A stretch of 64,000 nt of DNA from Streptacidiphilus sp041262525 (lineage in GTDB: Bacteria > Actinomycetota > Actinomycetes > Streptomycetales > Streptomycetaceae), in NCBI RefSeq assembly GCF_041262525.1, contig NZ_JBGCCK010000033.1, positions 1 to 64,000 on the forward strand, read 5' to 3'. Shown here one piece after another: positions 36,152 to 44,499 of this stretch. Made by a program: the position numbers and the translations under genes. How positions within the stretch are numbered: the first letter of the stretch is position 1; each line of letters starts with the position of its first letter. The notes under the pieces are model-generated. The model had not been told where the DNA came from. It was given only the letters and a program-made list of their open reading frames with translations, and did no database searches.

Positions 36152-36169
36152 ATCGGTGACGTCACCGAT
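36152..36169. promoter_or_regulatory. Perfect 18-base palindrome without spacer
   Basis: ATCGGTGACGTCACCGAT is its own reverse complement. It lies 78 bases after the P-type ATPase gene in a 571-base gene-free stretch (36074-36644). A zero-loop palindrome is a poor terminator and looks more like a dimeric repressor or CREB-like operator half-site array. No adjacent regulator gene is apparent. The rest of the gap shows nothing beyond the terminator-like hairpin at 36380. Confidence 0.45.
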
Positions 36170-36379
36170 AACCGTGCCGGGCAAACGGTAGTGAAGACCT
36201 CGGTCCGGAAGTTCGTAGCGGTCACCGCGAAACCGAGGTGACCCGGGCCGTCGGCACCGCCTTAGCGGATGCCGGGGACATGGTCTTCGGCCAGGCGCTT
36301 TGGCTCCTGGGTCGGCGCCCCGCATCCACGCCGGGCGGGGCGCCGCGGCACACCCTGGGGATGGGGTCGCCGAGCCAGG

Positions 36380-36416
36380 GCTTTCCAGGGTGTCCGGGGG
36401 AGAACCCCTGGAAAGC
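36380..36416. terminator. Hairpin in the gap after the P-type ATPase
   Basis: GCTTTCCAGGG (36380-36390) pairs exactly with CCCTGGAAAGC (36406-36416) around a 15-base loop. It lies about 300 bases after the ATPase stop and 230 before the phosphatase start, so it could end the ATPase transcript. Confidence 0.55.
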
Positions 36417-36644
36417 GCTATCCAATGATGCCACGAATGGCCTGGCAACGCGAGCCGAAGACCACCCACCCGCTGGTCAACTGCCCCGTAAATCAGTGAA
36501 GTTGCCGTCCTGGCCGCCCGACCCGGCGACGCAGGCGGCGGGATGCCCCTCCGTCGGGCCTCCGATCCTGTCGTGCGGCGGGGCCGTCACCGAGGCAGGC
36601 TTGGCAACACGGATGCCCCCGTCGCCCGAGGGAGGTGATGCTCT

Positions 36645-38813
36645 GTGTCGGACGCAGCCGCGCACCGTGCCGAGAGGCGGGCACACAGCCGCGTGTCGCG
36701 ACAGCCGATGCTCTCGCTCGCCCTCGCCGCGATGATGGAGGAGGTCGACGCGCATGCGGGCGCCGTCTATCTGCTCGACCCCGACGAGCCGGTCCTGGTG
36801 ATGGCCGTGATGGCAGGGCTCCCGCGGGTCTTCGCCGCGCCATGGGAGCGGGTGGCCACGGCCGCGCCGATCCCGGTCGCGGACGCGCTGCGCGAGCGCG
36901 GCCTGGTCTGGGTGGGCAGCGACGAGGACATGAGCAGCCGCTACCCCCGGATCTCCGTCGTGCTCCCCTACCCCTTCGCGCTGGCGGCCCTCCCGGTGGC
37001 GACCGAGCGAACCACCTATGGCGCCGTCTTCGTGACCTGGCCCGGCTCGCACCCGACCGTCCTCGCGGACTGGGAACGTCGGTCGCTCACCGCCGCCTGC
37101 AATCGCCTCGCACTGCGACTCGAGCACGCCACCATGGCGGGCGAGCCGCTCCACGCGGAGGCCGGCGACCTCGCCGTCACCCCGGGGAGCCCAGGGACCC
37201 CCGGCTCGATCGAGGCGACCCGGATGGTGGCCCGGCTCCCCCACGGCCTGTGCGCGCTGGACCTGCTCGGCCGCGTCACCTACGCCAACCCCGCCACCGC
37301 GCACCTGCTGGGAGTTCCGGCCAGACGGCTGCTCGGGACACCGCTGTGGAGCGCCCTGCCCTGGCTCAACGACCCGGTCCTCGAGGATCGTTACCGCGCC
37401 GCACTGATCAGCCAGCAGCCGAGCACGCTCACCGTCGAGCACCCCGGACACCAGTGGCTGACCCTGCGACTGTATCCCTCTCCCGACGGCATCACCGTGC
37501 ACATCACGCCTGGCCTCGGGCCCAGCCACCCCGAGCCGGACACGCCGCAGCTCGAGTCGTCGCTCGAACCCAAGGCACCCTCGAGCCTGGTGACCATCGC
37601 CAACGTCCTCACCCTGGCCAGCGCCATGACCGAGACCGTCAGCGTCCAGGACGTCATCGACCTGGTCGCCGGCCAGATCGTGCCGACCATCGGCGGCCAG
37701 GCCCTGGCCATGCTCGCCGCCGAAGCCGGCCAGCTGCACGTGCTGGGACATCGTGGCTACCCGGACCCCGCTGTCGTCGATCGCTTCGAGGGTATGCCGT
37801 TGTCGGCGCCGACCCCGGGAGCGCACGCCCTCGCCACCGGCACGGCCGGTTTCTACGAGAGCCGTCGCGAACTGGAGGAGCAGTACCCGGCCCGGGTGCC
37901 CACCCCGGACGGCATGGCCGCCTGGGCGTACCTTCCACTGATCGCCTCCGGCCGCTCCGTCGGCACCTGCGTCTTCGCCTACGCGAAGCCACATCGCTTC
38001 TCCGACGACGAGCGGGGCATCCTGACCAGCCTCGGCGGCCTGATCGCCCAGGCGCTGGAACGGGCCCAGCTTTACGACACCAAGAACCAGCTCGCCCACG
38101 GGCTCCAGGCGGCCCTGCTGCCGGAAACCCTCCCCCGACTGCCGCGCCTGGAGGTGGCGGCACGCTACCTGCCCGCCACACGGGGCATGGACATAGGCGG
38201 CGACTTCTACGACCTGATCACCACCACCGGGTCCAGGGACGGCCGCGACGCCGCCGCCGTCATCGGCGACGTCCAGGGCCACAACGTCACGGCCGCCGGT
38301 CTCATGGGCCAGGTCCGCACAGCCGTGCGCGCCTACACGGCCCTCGGCCAATCCCCGGACCAGGTGCTCGCGAGCACCAACCGCCTGCTGCTCGACCTCA
38401 ACAGCCAGCTGCTCGCGAGCTGCCTCTACCTCCATCTCGACACGGCCCGCCACCGCGCCTGGGCCGCCCGCGCGGGACATCCGCTGCCGCTGCTGCGCGA
38501 TCCGGAGGGTCGGGTCCGGGTGCTGGACCTGCCCGGAGGGCCGCTGCTCGGCATAGACACGGCCGCGACGTACCCGGTCACAGAGATCGCCCTGCCGCCG
38601 GGATCGCTGCTGGCCCTCTACACCGACGGGCTGATCGAAGCGCCCGGCGTCGATCTCGACGCCGCGTTGGCCGAGCTCGCCCGAGAACTCTCCCCGGCCG
38701 GCGCCCTCTCCCTCGACCTCCTCAGCGACGCCCTGATCCGCCACCATCCCGACCGCCCGCGCAGCGACGACACTGCGCTTCTGCTGCTCCGCACCAAGGA
38801 CTCCGATCAGTGA
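36645..38813 (+). CDS. GAF-PAS-GAF-PP2C serine phosphatase (RsbU/SpoIIE type)
   Basis: 722 residues from a GTG with a near-perfect GGAGGTGATG upstream. Order: GAF-like domain about 20-165 (GAVYLLDPDEPVLVMAVMAG), PAS about 185-285 (MVARLPHGLCALDLLGRVTY), GAF about 315-480, then a SpoIIE/PP2C phosphatase about 490-715. Phosphatase metal motifs are MDIGGDFYDLI, VIGDVQGHNVTAAG, LYTDGLIEAPG and SDDTALLLL. Such enzymes dephosphorylate anti-anti-sigma factors and so release sigma factors under stress. An RsbW-like ATPase gene follows 181 bases downstream, a likely partner. No transmembrane segment is seen. Confidence 0.9.
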   Translation: MSDAAAHRAERRAHSRVSRQPMLSLALAAMMEEVDAHAGAVYLLDPDEPVLVMAVMAGLPRVFAAPWERVATAAPIPVADALRERGLVWVGSDEDMSSRYPRISVVLPYPFALAALPVATERTTYGAVFVTWPGSHPTVLADWERRSLTAACNRLALRLEHATMAGEPLHAEAGDLAVTPGSPGTPGSIEATRMVARLPHGLCALDLLGRVTYANPATAHLLGVPARRLLGTPLWSALPWLNDPVLEDRYRAALISQQPSTLTVEHPGHQWLTLRLYPSPDGITVHITPGLGPSHPEPDTPQLESSLEPKAPSSLVTIANVLTLASAMTETVSVQDVIDLVAGQIVPTIGGQALAMLAAEAGQLHVLGHRGYPDPAVVDRFEGMPLSAPTPGAHALATGTAGFYESRRELEEQYPARVPTPDGMAAWAYLPLIASGRSVGTCVFAYAKPHRFSDDERGILTSLGGLIAQALERAQLYDTKNQLAHGLQAALLPETLPRLPRLEVAARYLPATRGMDIGGDFYDLITTTGSRDGRDAAAVIGDVQGHNVTAAGLMGQVRTAVRAYTALGQSPDQVLASTNRLLLDLNSQLLASCLYLHLDTARHRAWAARAGHPLPLLRDPEGRVRVLDLPGGPLLGIDTAATYPVTEIALPPGSLLALYTDGLIEAPGVDLDAALAELARELSPAGALSLDLLSDALIRHHPDRPRSDDTALLLLRTKDSDQ

Positions 38814-38994
38814 CCCGGCGCTGAACGGGACCCCTCCTCGCTCTCCGGGTACCGGCAGCGGTTGATCAGCACGATGCCCATGCCGGGTCGTCCTTTCGGC
38901 CGAGGACCTCTGGTCGCCCGGCCGATCCCGGACAGCCAGCCACCGACCCTACGGTGGTGGGCGGTGGGGGCCGCGTCCGAAGGAGAAACCGCAC

Positions 38995-39411
38995 ATGCCC
39001 GCCCATCTGGCCGCACAGCTGACGCTGTCCGCCTCGCTGACCATGCCTGCGCTGACCTGCTCCGTCACCCGTGCGCGGCGCGCGTTCACCGCCTTGTACG
39101 CGGACCACGCCGCCGCCGAGGACGGTCGACTGCTGCTGTCGGAGGCGGTGGCCAACGCGGTCGAGCACACCGACGCCGAACAGGTCCGCGTGGTGATCCA
39201 ACACCACCCGCCCTCCGGCCGCCTCGTCTGCGCCGTCCACGACAGCGGCCCCGCCGTCCCGACATCGCCCGCGCAGACACCTGGCGCGGACGCGGAGTCG
39301 GGCCGTGGCCTGCACCTGATCGAGTCCCTGAGCGAGGCGTGGGGCCATCTGGTCCGGCCGGACGGAAAGTGGACCTGGTTCAGCCTCCGCCCGTCCGAGG
39401 CGCTGAGCTGA
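38995..39411 (+). CDS. RsbW-like ATP-binding regulatory protein
   Basis: 138 residues, ATG behind AAGGAGA. A stand-alone HATPase domain: N box LLLSEAVANAVEHTDAE, G1 box VHDSGPA and G2 region ESGRGLHLIESLSEAWG. This matches the anti-sigma serine kinases abundant in streptomycetes, which phosphorylate STAS-domain partners or hold sigma factors. With the PP2C phosphatase upstream it may form an opposing kinase/phosphatase pair. Its sigma target is not in the window. Confidence 0.88.
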   Translation: MPAHLAAQLTLSASLTMPALTCSVTRARRAFTALYADHAAAEDGRLLLSEAVANAVEHTDAEQVRVVIQHHPPSGRLVCAVHDSGPAVPTSPAQTPGADAESGRGLHLIESLSEAWGHLVRPDGKWTWFSLRPSEALS

Positions 39412-39427
39412 ACCACCCGACGGAAGC

Positions 39428-39640
39428 CGCGTACAGACGGTCTGCACCCTGATGCGGGAGATCACGGGCGAGGCGCCGACCATCTGGGGCGGCGCGATCG
39501 TCGGCTTCGGCAGCTACCGCTCCCCGCAAGCAGCACCTGGTCGTGTATCTGGCCCCGGGCTTCGCGGAACGGCACGCGTCCGTATTGGCGCGACTCGGGC
39601 CGCACACGGCGCGTGCGGACGGCTGGCCGGGTGGGCGCGG
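39428..39640 (+). pseudogene. DUF1801-family protein relic
   Basis: The frame starting near 39428 reads RVQTVCTLMREITGEAPTIW and then GGAIVGFGSYR, the conserved middle of DUF1801 proteins. At GSYR it shifts by one base into PRKQHLVVYLAPGFAERHAS and VLARLGPHT, which follows about 15 residues later in intact members. The N-terminus (a stop lies at 39404) and the C-terminus are also missing. This is a deletion-frameshift relic of a small YdhG-like protein. There is no start or ribosome site. Confidence 0.65.
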
Positions 39641-39688
39641 CCGCGGACGTGATGTGCGTTCCGGGGCCGCGCCGACCGGATCCGTGGG

Positions 39689-41251
39689 TCAGTTGACGGT
39701 GACTACGTCGAGGTCTGGCGCGTAGGCGGTGTCGTTGTGGAACTTGATGGTGTTCGTGCCCGCCGCCAGGTTGACGGTCACGGTGGTGGTCACCGGAGTG
39801 GTCCAACTGGATCCGGTGAGGGGAAGTTGGATGTCGGTGCCACCGTTGACGCTGATGTAGAAGGAGCGGCTTCCTGAGAGCAGGTAGTTGATCGTGAGGG
39901 TCCGGGTTCCGGCGGTGGTCTCGGTGATGTTGTTGATGGTCACATAGTTGGCCGCGCCGTTGCCGATGTATCCGACCTTCTGGCCGCCCGAGCAGGCCGA
40001 GCAGGCGGCGATCACGGCAGCCCCGGCGATGGTGTTGCCGGCGGCCTCCGCCTCGATTCGCTGACCGCTGCTGGTGCCGCCGCTCACCCGGTACAGCACG
40101 GTGCCGTGAGCGGGAACGCTGGCGCTGATCGCGCTGCTGGTGCTGGTTTTTGCCCCAGACCAGAGGTCGGTCAGGGTGTAGCTCGACGCGCCGGTCTTGC
40201 CGATCGCCGCCACTGTCGTACTGATCGTGGCCGTGGAGCTGTTCTCGTTGAACAGCGCGACGGCGACGTCTCCTCCTGCGAGGGGCTTGGCGAGTACGTC
40301 CAGGCCGCCTGCGCTGGAGACCTCGACGCCCTGCTTGCCCAGGGAGTCCTGATCGACGGCGATGACGGCCTTGTTGGTGAGGATGGACAGGGTGGTGGAG
40401 CTGGCGCCGACCAGGTTGGTGCCGGAGATCAGCGGGGCGGCCATCTCGGACCAGAGGCTGAACTCGGAGCGGTCTTCGGTGGCGGACATGCCGTTGCCGA
40501 TCTCCAGCATGTCCGGATCGTTCCATCCGCCGGGCGCCGCGTGCGAGGCGAGGCCGACGTTGGTGTGGAAGTTGGAGAGCATGCTGGAGAAGTTCGCGCT
40601 GATGTCACCGGTGGTGCGCCACAGGTTGCCGACCGAGGCGCCCCAGTTCCACACGGACTCCTGGCCCCAGTTGCACAGGCTGAACAGGATCGGTCGCCCG
40701 GTCTTGGCCAGGGCGTCGCGCATCGCGGTGTAGCGGGTCTGGGCGGCGACGCCGGTGTTGTTGCAGTTGTCGTACTTGAGGTAGTCCACCCCCCAGGCGG
40801 CAAAGCTGTTCGCGTCCTGTTGCTCGTGCCCCAGGCTGCCCGGGTATCCGGCGCAGGTGGCCGTGCCGGCGTCCTCGTAGATGCCGAGCTTCAGCCCCTT
40901 GGTGTGCACGTACGCGGCCGTGCCGGAGATCCCGTCGGGGAACTTGGTCAGGTCGGGTTGCAGGTTGCCGTTCGCGTCGCGGCTCTTCTGCAGCCAGCAG
41001 TCGTCGATGTTCACGTACTGGTACCCGTCCGCCGCCATTCCCGAGGAAGTGATCTTGTCAGCGGTCTGCTTGATCAGCGACTCGGACACGTTGCAGCCGT
41101 AGGCGTTCCAGTCGTTGAAGCCCATCGGCGGGGTCAGCGCGAGCCCGTTGCCCAGCGCCGCAGCCGACGGGGCCGTAGCCGTGAGGCCGGACAGCGCGCC
41201 GGCCACCAGGACGGAAGCGGTGATCAGTGTGCGCAAACGTCTGTGGACCAT
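39689..41251 (-). CDS. Secreted GH27 alpha-galactosidase with C-terminal CBM
   Basis: 520 residues with a GAAGGAG ribosome site and Sec signal (ASVLVAGALSGLTATAPSAA). The GH27 barrel begins NGLALTPPMGFNDWNAYGCN and has YQYVNIDDCW, nucleophile Asp in DYLKYDNC and acid/base Asp in GGWNDPDMLEIGN. A beta-sandwich domain C follows to about 390. The last 125 residues (QRIEAEAAGNTIAGAAV through FHNDTAYAPDLDVVTVN) form a CBM35-like module. It would remove alpha-galactosyl (or beta-arabinopyranosyl) groups from polysaccharides outside the cell. A strong promoter lies at 41413-41385. Confidence 0.92.
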   Translation of the reverse strand: MVHRRLRTLITASVLVAGALSGLTATAPSAAALGNGLALTPPMGFNDWNAYGCNVSESLIKQTADKITSSGMAADGYQYVNIDDCWLQKSRDANGNLQPDLTKFPDGISGTAAYVHTKGLKLGIYEDAGTATCAGYPGSLGHEQQDANSFAAWGVDYLKYDNCNNTGVAAQTRYTAMRDALAKTGRPILFSLCNWGQESVWNWGASVGNLWRTTGDISANFSSMLSNFHTNVGLASHAAPGGWNDPDMLEIGNGMSATEDRSEFSLWSEMAAPLISGTNLVGASSTTLSILTNKAVIAVDQDSLGKQGVEVSSAGGLDVLAKPLAGGDVAVALFNENSSTATISTTVAAIGKTGASSYTLTDLWSGAKTSTSSAISASVPAHGTVLYRVSGGTSSGQRIEAEAAGNTIAGAAVIAACSACSGGQKVGYIGNGAANYVTINNITETTAGTRTLTINYLLSGSRSFYISVNGGTDIQLPLTGSSWTTPVTTTVTVNLAAGTNTIKFHNDTAYAPDLDVVTVN

Positions 41252-41384
41252 GAATGCTCCTTCAGTTCTTGAGCGTCACGCGGACCGATTCCCGCTCGAC
41301 TCCGAGCAGCCGCCTCGTCGACACGCACGGCAGCAGGGCGACCGGGCCAACCAATACTCAACACATCCAAACAGGACGACGCAC

Positions 41385-41550
41385 ATCACACTGCGATGCA
41401 TGTCCGCTGTCAACAACGAGGACACAACTGGGTTCTGAGCGCGCTCAACACCCGGCCCGGCGCGCCCTGTAGTACAGGACGCGCGGTTAGACCACTCAGG
41501 ACGCGGGAACGCGCGTGCCATATTGAGTGCTTCTGGTTGAGAATGAGTGC
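41385..41550 (-). promoter_or_regulatory. Alpha-galactosidase promoter with palindromes and direct repeat
   Basis: On the minus strand TTGACA (41413-41408) and TGTGAT (41390-41385) have a 17-base spacer. Upstream of it lie TGAGCGCGCTCA (41436-41447, perfect 12-base palindrome of LacI-operator type) and CCTGTAGTACAGG (41466-41478, 6+1+6 palindrome). A TGAGTGC direct repeat (41524-41530 and 41544-41550), 20 bases apart, fits AraC-type half-sites. The remaining gap up to 41634 holds no gene. The next gene encodes an AraC regulator. Confidence 0.55.
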
Positions 41551-41634
41551 GCCCTTCTCGGAAGGCTCGCGGACGCGATGGATATCCCATCGACCCGCCC
41601 TGAGGCGGGCCGACTCCCTGCAGCCAGCGGCCGC

Positions 41635-42447
41635 TCAACCCGCGACGGTCCCGGCGCGGACGGCTCGGGGTGAGCAGCCTAGTTCGCGGCGGCAGGCCTT
41701 GTTGAAGGCCTGAAGGTCGGCGATGCCGACCGAGGCCGCGACGGCGGGGATCGACAGGGTCGACTCGCACAGCAGATGCCGGGCGCGTTGCAGGCGGCGC
41801 CGCCGGATGTAGGCGACGACGGTGTCGCCGGTGCGGGCGCGGAAGAGGCGGGTGAGGTGGTTGTGCGACACCCCGGCCGCCTCGGCGATCCGCGGAACGC
41901 TCAACGGCCCGGCAAGGCTGGCCTCGATGTGGGCGACGGCTGCCGCGAACGCGGGGTGCTCCGGGCCGAACTCCGCGCGTCCGGGGAGCCCGGCGACGCG
42001 CCACAGCGCTGCCCAGACCTCGGCCGCCGCCTGCGCCGGCGCGCCGGGAAACGCCGCGATGGCGCGCAGGAGGAGGTCGGTCAGCGGCCCTGCCTCGCCA
42101 CCGGCATCCTGTGCGACCGGCAAGCGCTGCGCGTGGCCGTCCCGGGCGTCGAGGCCATCGAGACCTTCGAGGGTGAAGTGCGCGTAGAGGTGTTCGGAGC
42201 GCCCCTGGTAGCGGAACTCCACCACTGTCGCGGGTGGGATCAGGCTGACGTGGCCGGGCCGGACGGTGTACGTGTGCCCGTCGACCGTCAACTGCGCGGT
42301 ATAGCGGTAGAGGTGGAACTGCCACAGGTCGGGAAGCCGGAACACGTCCCGCAGGCTCGCCGTACCGTGCACGCCGACGCCGAGCGCGGACACGCGGGGC
42401 GGCTGCTGCAGGGGCACGTCCAGGAAATGCCCGCCCATGGAGGTCAT
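41635..42447 (-). CDS. AraC-family transcriptional regulator
   Basis: 270 residues. An N-terminal cupin sensor (FHLYRYTAQLTVDGHTYTVR, HVSLIPPATVVEFRY) is joined to the two-helix-turn-helix AraC domain: LSVPRIAEAAGVSHNHLTRL, then YIRRRRLQRARHLLCE and SIPAVAASVGIADLQAFNKA. Cupin-AraC proteins typically activate sugar genes. It lies between the secreted alpha-galactosidase gene (same strand) and a divergent GH29 fucosidase, and so is the likely regulator of one or both. The second M at 42438 is an alternative start. Confidence 0.9.
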   Translation of the reverse strand: MTSMGGHFLDVPLQQPPRVSALGVGVHGTASLRDVFRLPDLWQFHLYRYTAQLTVDGHTYTVRPGHVSLIPPATVVEFRYQGRSEHLYAHFTLEGLDGLDARDGHAQRLPVAQDAGGEAGPLTDLLLRAIAAFPGAPAQAAAEVWAALWRVAGLPGRAEFGPEHPAFAAAVAHIEASLAGPLSVPRIAEAAGVSHNHLTRLFRARTGDTVVAYIRRRRLQRARHLLCESTLSIPAVAASVGIADLQAFNKACRRELGCSPRAVRAGTVAG

Positions 42448-42458
42448 GGTGGAAAATT

Positions 42459-42531
42459 ACCAGTAGTGGTGATTCCGACCAACGCGCGGCCAGGGTCACT
42501 GGCCCTAGCCTGGATGAGCAGCGACCAGTAG
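42459..42531. promoter_or_regulatory. AraC/GH29 divergent control region
   Basis: In the 145-base gap between the divergent AraC and GH29 genes, ACCAGTAG occurs as a direct repeat (42459-42466 and 42524-42531). Between them lies an inverted repeat GGCCAG/CTGGCC around GGTCA (42488-42504). These are candidate operators for the AraC protein. Confidence 0.4.
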
Positions 42532-42592
42532 AGCGTGCTTCATCGCCGCTCCCCTCGCCCTCTCCGCGCCCGCCCGAAGGATGCGATCACCC

Positions 42593-43867
42593 ATGCCCAT
42601 GCAGCCCTGGTTCCGCGATGCCAAGCTCGGCATCTTCGTCCACTGGGGGATCTACGCCGTCGACGGCGTTGCCGAGTCCTGGTCCTTCTACACCGGCCAG
42701 GTCTCCCACGCGCGGTACCTGAGGCAGCTCGACGGCTTCACCGCCTCCGGCTACGACCCGCGCACCTGGGCGGAGCTGTTCGCCAGGGCCGGTGCCCGGT
42801 ATGCCGTGCTGACCGCCCGTCACCACGACGGGGTGGCCCTGTGGCCGACCCGGCAGGAGAACGGCCGCTCCGTCGTCGACCGCACGCCGGCCGCGCGCGA
42901 CCTGCTCGCCGGATACGCGGACGCGCTGCGCGAGCGCGGCCTCAAAGTGGGCCTGTACTACTCGCACTCGGACTGGAGCCACCCCGACTACGCCAGCGTC
43001 GTCCACCCGGAGGCGCCCAACGAGGACGTGGCGACCAATCCGCTCGTCGCCCCGCCCGGCGGCGTCCCGGACCCGGCGGCCTGGGAGCGCTACCTCGCCT
43101 ATCGCGACGGACAGGTCCGCGAACTGGTCGACGACTACCGTCCGGACCTGCTGTGGTTCGACGGGGAGTGGGAACGCAGCGAGGAGCAGTGGCGCATGCG
43201 CGAACTGTCCGAGCAGATCCTGGCCGCGAACCCGCGGACCGTCCTGAACGCACGGATGATGAGCTACGGCGACTACGCCACCCCCGAGCAGGGTCTCCCG
43301 GTCCAGGCCCCGGACGGTCCGTGGGAGCTGTGCCTGACCGTCAACGACTCCTGGGGCTACCAGCACGCCGACAGCAACCACAAGTCGGTGCGGCAACTGG
43401 TGCGCTACTTCGCGGAGACCATCGCGATGGGCGGCAACCTGCTGCTGGACGTGGGCCCCAAGGAAGACGGCACCATCGCCGACGAGCAGGCAGAACGCCT
43501 GACCGGATTGGGCGACTGGATCGCCAGGCATGATGCGGCCGTTCACGGCACCGGCGCGGGGCTGCCGCTGGGACACCACTACGGCCCCAGCACTCTCTCC
43601 GACGACCGCCGCACCGTGTACCTGTTCTGCTTCGACGCCCCGCGCGAGTCGATCCCGCTGCGCGGCCTGCGCTCACCGGTGAAGCGGATCAGGGTGCTCG
43701 GGACCGGTGCCGAGCTCGGCCACCGCCGCGACCCCGGGCTCGGCAGGGTCCCCGGCATGCTCTGGATCGAGGCTCCCGCCGAGGCCGACCTCGACCCGCA
43801 CGCCACGGTGCTGGCCCTGGAACTGGACGGCGAACTCGACCTCTACCGGGGCTCGGGACGCGACTGA
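42593..43867 (+). CDS. Cytosolic GH29 alpha-L-fucosidase, second copy
   Basis: About 424 residues with no signal peptide. The ATG at 42593 fits GAAGGA upstream; an ATG at 42581 is too close to it. GH29 residues are intact: KLGIFVHWGIYAVDG, LTARHHDGVALW, nucleophile Asp in DLLWFDGEWERS, TVNDSWGY and MGGNLLLDVGPKEDG. A short beta domain ends the protein. It resembles the fucosidase at 17937-19256, but sits with an AraC regulator rather than a transporter. It may handle another fucoside or serve another regulatory input. Confidence 0.9.
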   Translation: MPMQPWFRDAKLGIFVHWGIYAVDGVAESWSFYTGQVSHARYLRQLDGFTASGYDPRTWAELFARAGARYAVLTARHHDGVALWPTRQENGRSVVDRTPAARDLLAGYADALRERGLKVGLYYSHSDWSHPDYASVVHPEAPNEDVATNPLVAPPGGVPDPAAWERYLAYRDGQVRELVDDYRPDLLWFDGEWERSEEQWRMRELSEQILAANPRTVLNARMMSYGDYATPEQGLPVQAPDGPWELCLTVNDSWGYQHADSNHKSVRQLVRYFAETIAMGGNLLLDVGPKEDGTIADEQAERLTGLGDWIARHDAAVHGTGAGLPLGHHYGPSTLSDDRRTVYLFCFDAPRESIPLRGLRSPVKRIRVLGTGAELGHRRDPGLGRVPGMLWIEAPAEADLDPHATVLALELDGELDLYRGSGRD

Positions 43868-43879
43868 CCCGCCGGGTGA

Positions 43880-43908
43880 CCGCGCGCCGGCGAAGGGCGG
43901 GCGCGCGG
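43880..43908. terminator. Terminator between converging GH29 gene and mgtA relic
   Basis: CCGCGCGCC (43880-43888) pairs exactly with GGCGCGCGG (43900-43908) in the 54-base convergent gap. Confidence 0.65.
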
Positions 43909-43921
43909 CCGGGCGGTGGAG

Positions 43922-44401
43922 CTACAGCCAGGTCTGGAACTTCTTGATGTAGAGCGTCTTCACCAGCTGGGTCAGGCCGCAGTAAGCCAGCAGGGTGCCG
44001 AAGAGCCACGGGAAGTAGCTCATCGGGAGCGCGGTGAAGCCGAGCCCGGCCGCCAGCGGCGAGAAGGGCAGGAAGAGGCCGGTCGCGACCGCGAGGATCG
44101 TCATCACCATCACCGGCCAGGAGGCGCGGGACTGGATGAAGGGGATCTTCCGGGTGCGGATCATGTGGACGATCAGCGTCTGCGAGAGCAGCCCCTCAAT
44201 GAACCAGCCGGACTGGAACAGCGCCTGGTGTGCGTCGCTGTTCGCGCCGAAGACGTTCCACATCACCAGGAAGGTGGTGATGTCGAAGATCGAGCTGATC
44301 GGGCCGATCGTCACCATGAACCGGCCGATGCCCTTGGCGTCCCAGTTGCGGGGCTTGCGCAGGTACTCGGGGTCCATCCGGTCCCACGGCGTCGCGAGCT
44401 G
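43922..44401 (-). pseudogene. mgtA: C-terminal relic of Mg2+ P-type ATPase MgtA
   Basis: About 160 codons preserve the end of MgtA/MgtB: QLATPWDRMDPEYLRKPRNW, then IGRFMVTIGPISSIFDITTF, LFQSGWFIEGLLSQTLIVHM and SYFPWLFGTLLAYC, ending FQTWL. Everything before it, including the actuator, phosphorylation and ATP-binding domains (about 740 residues), is missing. The 25 codons open upstream are unrelated. The retained part is uninterrupted, so the deletion is recent or the fragment is tolerated. It cannot transport. Confidence 0.8.
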
Positions 44402-44499
44402 CGAGACATGACTGCCACATGCCGGCTCCGCCGCCTCGCGCACGCCCTGATCACCGCAGTTGCCGGGTACCCACATCGGCCACAGCTTGTCCCCGTGCC

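Noticed and set aside
34241..36469. A 742-residue open frame on the minus strand opposite the P-type ATPase.
   Set aside because: Low-complexity composition and no motifs, while the plus strand encodes all conserved ATPase motifs.
36477..38747. A 756-residue minus-strand frame opposite the PP2C phosphatase gene.
   Set aside because: Shadow frame; the plus strand has intact GAF, PAS and PP2C motifs and a strong ribosome site.
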